A stretch of DNA of 10,174 bases, taken from the NCBI GenBank assembly GCA_003161535.1, contig PMOM01000128.1, positions 1 to 10,174 on the forward strand, read 5' to 3'. Positions 6,720 through 10,174 of the stretch are shown here, piece by piece. The stretch comes from Caulobacteraceae bacterium. GTDB lineage: Bacteria > Pseudomonadota > Alphaproteobacteria > Caulobacterales > Caulobacteraceae. How positions within the stretch are numbered: position 1 is the stretch's first letter; each line of letters starts with the position of its first letter. Under the pieces are notes generated by a model. The model ran no database searches and was not told where the DNA came from. It was given only the letters and a program-made list of their open reading frames with translations. The translations under genes were made by a program, and so were the position numbers.

Positions 6720-7096
6720 TCAGCCTCGATGACATTTCACTGGAGCTCCCGAACGCTTCGGCGCGTGCGGAGCCGCGCCCTCGCCGGGGCAATCGAAGAT
6801 GGCGAGCGCCTCGCCCGCGCCGGCCAGACGAAGGCCGGGCGTGAACCGGGCCGACGTCAGGCGGCCCACCTGGCTGGTGATGACGTAGGTTCCCGGCGGC
6901 GCATAAAGGGGCAGCCCGCTATTGATCGCCGCCTGGATGGAGCCGGTGTCGTCGGTGACGCCTTCGCCGACCGCCCCAAAGGACTTGACGCTGGGGCGGG
7001 GAAGCTCTGGACCTCCGCCGACGCAGGCGGGCTGTCCGCGCAAGCCGCCGGACCGGCGAGCACGGCGGCCAAGGCCAGGACGATCAGGTGTTTCAT
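6720..7096 (-). pseudogene. Remnant of a secreted pectate-lyase-like (GH28-related) beta-helix protein
   Basis: The start is an ATG at 7096 that opens a clear signal peptide (MKHLIVLALAAVLAGPAACA), followed by DSPPASAEVQSFPA. In that frame the protein then becomes meaningless. In the next frame it continues as PSVKSFGAVGEGVTDDTGSIQAAINSG, then LPLYAPPGTYVITSQ and LRLAGAGEALAIFDCPG. This is the characteristic opening of the pectate-lyase superfamily domain (GAVGDGVTDDTAAIQAAI followed by PPGTY). The frames switch between about 6990 and 7005, where two CCCC runs lie; a one-base loss there would explain it. The second frame stops at 6720 after only the first turns of the expected several-hundred-residue beta-helix. 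So the gene is both frameshifted and truncated. The upstream side abuts the IS110 element, which may have removed its promoter. It would have been an exported carbohydrate-active or phage-like beta-helix protein. Confidence 0.75.
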
Positions 7097-7140
7097 GCGC
7101 AATACGATCCTATGGTGTCCGGGGTGCCGCACCAGTGGCA

Positions 7141-7159
7141 GCTAGGCCGAAGGGCTAGC
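7141..7159 (+). promoter_or_regulatory. Hairpin just before the transposase ribosome binding site
   Basis: GCTAG and CTAGC at the outer ends pair; a G-G mismatch and two further C-G pairs follow, closing on a GAA loop. The hairpin ends one base before the strong AAAGGAGGA ribosome site (7160-7168). It could modulate transposase expression, or belong to the left-end structure of the element. Confidence 0.45.
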
Positions 7160-7173
7160 AAAGGAGGAATGTC

Positions 7174-8202
7174 ATGCCCTGCTACGTAGGATTGGATGCT
7201 TCAAAGCGAACCACGAAAATCTGTGTATTGGACGAGAAGGGCCGGGTTCTTCGCGAGGGTTCGGTCGAGAGCGACCCAAAGGCGATTGCGGGTTTCCTGA
7301 GGGGTGAAGGCCGACGTTATGCCCGAGTGGGCATGGAAGCCTGGTCGCTGGCTCCATGGCTCTACGCGGGCTTAGCGCGGGCGGGATTGCCGATCATCTG
7401 CATTGAGGCGCGCCATGCCCACGCGGTTCTCAATGCGACGCGCGCCAACAAGACCGACAAGAACGACGCAAGGGGTATCGCCGACATCATGCGAACGGGC
7501 ATCTATAAGACGGTGCATATCAAGACACCGGCGAGCCAACAGGCGCGCGCCTTGATCGCGGTGCGAAAACTACTGAAGTCGAAGTCCCTCGACGTCGAGA
7601 ACGGTATCGGCGCTACCCTCCTCGTCTTCGGCCTGAAGTTGAAGTCGGGCGCGCGGTCAACCTATGAGCGGCGGGTTCGGCGGTTGATGGTCCGCGATGG
7701 CTTTCTCAAAGGCCTAATCGAGCCGCTGCTATCGGTCCGCAAACGGGTCCTGGAAGAAATGGACAGCTTCGAGGATCGCCTGAAGGTGATGGCGGCCGAG
7801 GACCCCGTATGCCGCCGTCTCATGACAGCCCCTGCGGTCGGCGCGGTGACCGCACTCACCTTCCGGGCCGCCGTTGACGTACCCGGCAGGTTTGTACGCT
7901 CGCGCGACGTGGCCGCCCATTTCGGTCTCACACCCAAGGCGAACCAGTCGGGGGAAATGGATCGACAGGGCGGTATCTCAAAGCGTGGTGACGCCGGCGT
8001 GCGGGTCGCCCTTTTCATGTCGGCGATGTATCAACTCAGACCAGGAGCCAAACCTTCGTCCCTCAAGACCTGGGGCGAGGCGGTTGCCGCTAGGCGGGGT
8101 CGGATGAAGGCGCTCTTGGCGATCGCCCGGCGGCTTGCCGTTATTCTGCACCGGATGTGGGTGACGGACACTGACTTCCGCTGGACTGCAGAGACGACCT
8201 AG
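7174..8202 (+). CDS. IS110-family transposase (DEDD recombinase)
   Basis: A 342-aa intact recombinase that, in this family, moves the element guided by an element-encoded RNA that pairs with target and donor DNA. The N-terminal RuvC-like DEDD domain has its acidic residues in place: Asp8 in YVGLDASK, Glu55 in VGMEAW, and Asp95 and Asp98 in NKTDKNDARG. A helical linker follows, and then the C-terminal Transposase_20 domain: MTAPAVGAVTALTF (217-230), FVRSRDVAAHFGLTPK (240-255), NQSGE (257-261) and GGISKRGDAGVR. The likely catalytic serine is Ser259 in the NQSG segment. The ATG at 7174 has an excellent AAAGGAGGA ribosome site 5 bases upstream. No frameshift or stop is present, so the element may still be active. 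The family call is firm. The subgroup (IS1111-like) is inferred from the layout. Confidence 0.95.
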   Translation: MPCYVGLDASKRTTKICVLDEKGRVLREGSVESDPKAIAGFLRGEGRRYARVGMEAWSLAPWLYAGLARAGLPIICIEARHAHAVLNATRANKTDKNDARGIADIMRTGIYKTVHIKTPASQQARALIAVRKLLKSKSLDVENGIGATLLVFGLKLKSGARSTYERRVRRLMVRDGFLKGLIEPLLSVRKRVLEEMDSFEDRLKVMAAEDPVCRRLMTAPAVGAVTALTFRAAVDVPGRFVRSRDVAAHFGLTPKANQSGEMDRQGGISKRGDAGVRVALFMSAMYQLRPGAKPSSLKTWGEAVAARRGRMKALLAIARRLAVILHRMWVTDTDFRWTAETT

Positions 8203-8352
8203 CGCGGTGACGGAGGCCGACTACTGGATGGCAAACGGCGAACGCGAGAGATGTTGTGACCGTGACTTTGAGGTCGTTCTTGCAGGTGCGGCCGTTTGAA
8301 TGACGGCGTCGGTGTCTTCGTTGGCGGCGGTTAGGCGTTTGGTGCAGCGGAG

Positions 8353-8369
8353 GGTCCCGTGTTGGGACC
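8353..8369. repeat. Perfect 6-bp stem-loop
   Basis: GGTCCC, a GTGTT loop and GGGACC. No T run follows, so it is more likely a structural element of the putative guide RNA than a terminator. Confidence 0.5.
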
Positions 8370-8395
8370 GAGGCGGCGAGCGCGGCATGACTCTT

Positions 8396-8417
8396 GCATG
8401 TCCGATTAGGACAATGC
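8396..8417. repeat. Eight-pair stem-loop near the right side of the IS110 element
   Basis: GCATGTCC pairs with GGACAATGC with one bulged A and a GATTA loop. It lies roughly 25 bases before the repeat-protein fragment, so it may be close to the right end of the element. Confidence 0.45.
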
Positions 8418-8441
8418 GCTGGATCAGCTGCGCCGCCGCCG

Positions 8442-8651
8442 ACGCTCGCCCTGAACAATCTCAACGAGTCCATCGGCGCGCTTTCGGGTACGGGTGGCGT
8501 AGTGCTGGGCACGGGCGCACTGACAACGTCATCGGCGAACAACTCGACCTTCTCCGGAAACATCTCTTCCACGCCGATCACCGGAATCAACAGTCTGGTG
8601 AAAGGGGGAACGGGTACGCTGACGTTGTCCAGATACAACTCATATTGGGGC
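8442..8651 (+). pseudogene. Orphan fragment of an autotransporter-type repeat region
   Basis: In one frame this reads TLALNNLNESIGALSGTGG, then VVLGTGALTTSSANNSTFSGNIS and LVKGGTGTLTLSRYNSYWG. This is the typical passenger-region pattern of large type V autotransporters ('L-GTNTTIGSLSGTGSVTLGAGTLT', 'FSGVISGTGGLTKTGTGTLTLSG-NTYTGGTT'). It has no start codon of its own and is preceded directly by IS110 sequence. After SYWG (expected SYTGG) the frame loses all similarity. It is therefore an internal piece, about 70 codons long, cut on both sides. The same repeat type reappears in the metalloprotease gene at the right edge, so the piece may derive from a related gene or an ancestral copy. Confidence 0.65.
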
Positions 8652-8856
8652 TTTCTCCGCTCGATTGCCGGTCGTAGCGGATCGACGGAACACCAAGCGC
8701 CGCCCGTTCGCGTTCAGGCCGGTCAATCGCAGTTGCACTCCGTCTTGCGACAAAACGTAGTCATGCGGGATGAGCCGATAGCTGGTAGTCTGCCGGTGAC
8801 CGTGCGGCCAACGTTTGGGAGCCGACCGCAGTAGAACCGCGCCAGAACCGGTGAAA
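8652..8856. other. Unassigned spacer before the metalloprotease gene
   Basis: These 205 bases separate the orphan repeat fragment from the next gene. The leftward strand has an open frame ending at 8640 (tail: SYRLIPHDYVLSQDGVQLRL, then GLNANGRRLVFRRS). It reads protein-like but has no independent start, because upstream it runs antisense through the metalloprotease gene. It could be the 3' remnant of another gene, or chance. The promoter of the metalloprotease should also be here; none was recognised. Confidence 0.3.
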
Positions 8857-10174
8857 ATGCGCAATCGATTCGTAGTGGCATGCTCCACGTTTATGATCGC
8901 AATGGCCTTTACCGTCGTGTCCATCACGCCGGTCGACGCGCTGACCATTACACCTAGCTTCGATACCTCGATCGTGACGGCGCCAAATGCGTCCGCGATC
9001 GAAAGTTCCATCAATCTGGCGGCATCATCTGTTGGCGCCTTGTTTTCCAACCCGGGCAACGTCAACATACTCTTCCAATACGGTCCCGGCTCCTTCCTCG
9101 GTGAAAGCAATAGCGGCTATTACTGGGACACCTATGGCGTCTACACCGGTGCGCTTGCGGCAGATGCGTCCGCGAACCCGCAAAATACGGCGCTCGGCGC
9201 CGCCGTCGCCAATCTCGCGCACGGCAATGATGCAAACGGTGCAGAACCCGTAGAAGCGACGAGTGCGCTGTTTCGCGTCGCGCTCGGAGACAACACGGCC
9301 ACGCCTTGCTTCGACGCTGCCGGAAACTACGTCAACAACTGTGGGCAGACTTATGACGGCGTGATTACGCTGAGCAGTTCCCAGCCGCTTGATTTCACTC
9401 GACCGATACCGGCTTACAACGGCTCCAACGCAATGTACGACGCTATCCGCGTCGAAGAACATGAGATCGACGAAATTCTCGGCGGCGGCGGATCGGGCTC
9501 GACGCTCGGCACGTCCGACTCGCGCAGTTTTTTTGGTCCGCTGGACCTCTACCGCTATTCCGCTCAAGCAACACCGAGCTTCAGCAGTGCAAGCAACGCT
9601 TCGTCATATTTCTCGATCGACGGCGGCACGACTGTCATCGCGCCGTTTAACCAAAACTCCAAAGGCGATTTCTCGGACTGGGGAGCGAGTACGCCCACCT
9701 GCCCCGGATTCGTACAGGATGCTTTCTCCTGCAACAATGCGCAGGCAGACGTTTCAAGATCCTCGCCCGAGTACACAATGCTCGAAGCGATCGGGTATGA
9801 TCCGGCTTCGTCGCCAGATATTCTTTGGGATTGCACGACAAGTCCCGACGCCACCGGTAATTCTGGCTCCCAGTCCGCCACCAAGATCAATAACTGCACA
9901 CAGATCGTCACCGGCACGAGCACCTACACCGGCGGGACCACGATCAGTGCCGGAACGCTTCAACTTGGAAACGGCGGCACTGCTGGTCTGATTACAGGCA
10001 ATGTCGCGAACAGCGGCACGCTCGCCTTCGACCGCACCGACGTAGTTATATTTCCAGGCGTCATCTCCGGCACTGGGGCGTTGCAGCAACTCGGCTCCGG
10101 CACCACCATCCTGACGGGCGCCAATACCTACACCGGCGGTACGACGATTTCGGCCGGCACGTTGCAGATCGGCA
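8857..10174 (+). CDS. Secreted NF038122-like metalloprotease with C-terminal autotransporter repeats (partial, runs off the right edge)
   Basis: 439 codons are visible, with no stop. A signal peptide covers about residues 1-28 (MRNRF start, hydrophobic core, VDALT cleavage region). The middle part resembles the NF038122 family of exported putative zinc metalloproteases: EEHEIDEILGGG at 200-211 supplies an HExxE-type motif in place of HExxH, then GPLDLYRYSA (227-236), YFSIDGGTTVIAPFN (251-265), GDFSDWGAS and a closing MLEAIGYDP (308-316). Paired cysteines occur at 151/162 and 282/292. After residue 350 the sequence changes to passenger-associated repeats: STYTGGTTISAGTLQLG (355-371) and NTYTGGTTISAGTLQIG (423-439), a 68-residue period. 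An autotransporter beta-barrel or a surface anchor would be expected beyond the edge. The start is ATG 8857, or GTG 8851 in the same frame; neither has a strong ribosome site. The protease role is inferred. Confidence 0.8.
   Translation, partial: MRNRFVVACSTFMIAMAFTVVSITPVDALTITPSFDTSIVTAPNASAIESSINLAASSVGALFSNPGNVNILFQYGPGSFLGESNSGYYWDTYGVYTGALAADASANPQNTALGAAVANLAHGNDANGAEPVEATSALFRVALGDNTATPCFDAAGNYVNNCGQTYDGVITLSSSQPLDFTRPIPAYNGSNAMYDAIRVEEHEIDEILGGGGSGSTLGTSDSRSFFGPLDLYRYSAQATPSFSSASNASSYFSIDGGTTVIAPFNQNSKGDFSDWGASTPTCPGFVQDAFSCNNAQADVSRSSPEYTMLEAIGYDPASSPDILWDCTTSPDATGNSGSQSATKINNCTQIVTGTSTYTGGTTISAGTLQLGNGGTAGLITGNVANSGTLAFDRTDVVIFPGVISGTGALQQLGSGTTILTGANTYTGGTTISAGTLQIG
9922..9969 (+). 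repeat. Autotransporter-associated repeat, copy 1
   Basis: Encodes TYTGGTTISAGTLQLG, the core of the passenger-associated transport repeat. It is nearly identical in protein to the copy 204 bases downstream but differs at many third codon positions, so it is an old duplication kept by selection on the protein. Confidence 0.75.
10126..10173 (+). repeat. Autotransporter-associated repeat, copy 2 (at the window edge)
   Basis: Encodes TYTGGTTISAGTLQIG, offset from copy 1 by 204 bases (68 codons). It starts with the same ACCTACACCGGCGG. More copies are likely beyond the window. Confidence 0.75.

Larger units (their letters stand above)
7100..8441 (+). mobile_element. IS110-family insertion sequence (ends approximate)
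   Basis: The element is defined by its intact transposase gene and flanking non-coding DNA. IS110 elements usually lack terminal inverted repeats and make no target duplication, so the ends cannot be read by eye. The left end must lie between the start of the beta-helix remnant (7096) and the transposase ribosome site (7160). The right end must lie before the autotransporter repeat fragment, which begins near 8442. The left non-coding arm is thus at most about 75 bases and the right arm at most about 240. This uneven layout fits the IS1111-type subgroup, in which the guide RNA is encoded after the transposase gene. The coordinates given are outer limits. Confidence 0.6.
8203..8441 (+). ncRNA. 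Candidate guide (bridge/seek) RNA region of the IS110 element
   Basis: About 240 bases between the transposase stop and the autotransporter fragment hold no convincing gene but show stable hairpins. One is GGTCCC / GGGACC around a 5-base loop at 8353-8369. Another runs at 8396-8417: GCAT pairs with ATGC and GTCC with GGAC around GATTA, with one bulged A. In IS1111-type members the guide RNA is encoded here. The exact RNA ends and its target- and donor-binding loops cannot be assigned without knowing the element's ends and its empty site. The call rests on position, family knowledge and structure, not on a direct match. Confidence 0.4.

Noticed and set aside
7100..7173. Guide RNA upstream of the IS110 transposase
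   Set aside because: Only about 75 bases are available before the beta-helix remnant begins, shorter than known upstream bridge RNAs; the downstream region fits better.
7105..8425. Terminal inverted repeats of the IS110 element
   Set aside because: Comparison by eye of the two flanks gave only 5- to 6-base matches (such as TCCTA and GCAGCT), no better than chance; this family commonly lacks them.
9025..9567. 180-aa leftward frame within the metalloprotease gene
   Set aside because: Antisense to a frame with a signal peptide, a protease-like motif and repeats, so it is a shadow.

Overview
The window is high-GC DNA whose genes point to an alphaproteobacterium, probably of the Caulobacterales (Caulobacter/Phenylobacterium-like). 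That placement is inferred from gene content, protein style and the coxB/tldD neighbourhood; no rRNA or tRNA is present to confirm it.

Left part (1-4660), housekeeping. The 5' end of coxB (cytochrome c oxidase subunit II) runs leftward off the window. It diverges from a complete tldD metalloprotease gene. tldD converges on a long proton-coupled peptide transporter gene (POT/PTR2 family) and the two stop codons overlap by four bases. The transporter diverges from a small DUF427 gene. TldD and the transporter both deal with peptides, but they are convergent, so they are neighbours rather than an operon.

Middle part (4661-6625), accessory. A 378-bp gene-poor stretch with a short tandem repeat and GC palindromes precedes a leftward cluster: radC (JAB/JAMM domain), a 64-aa basic ORF, a 46-aa acidic-tailed ORF with a probable TTG start, and a DUF488-type gene. 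Stop and start codons of the first three overlap (TGATG, then TTGA), so they look co-translated. An AT-rich stretch upstream of radC stands out from the GC-rich surroundings and probably holds the promoter.

Right part (6626-10174), rearranged DNA. The remnant of a secreted pectate-lyase-like beta-helix protein is frameshifted and truncated. Its start abuts an intact IS110-family transposase gene (DEDD residues and candidate catalytic Ser present). A structured 3' non-coding stretch after the transposase is the best place for the element's guide (bridge/seek) RNA. Next come an orphan fragment of autotransporter-type repeat and an unassigned 200-bp spacer. The window ends inside a secreted HExxE-type metalloprotease (NF038122-like) whose C-terminal part changes into passenger-associated autotransporter repeats. 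No CRISPR array, tRNA, rRNA or integrase was seen.
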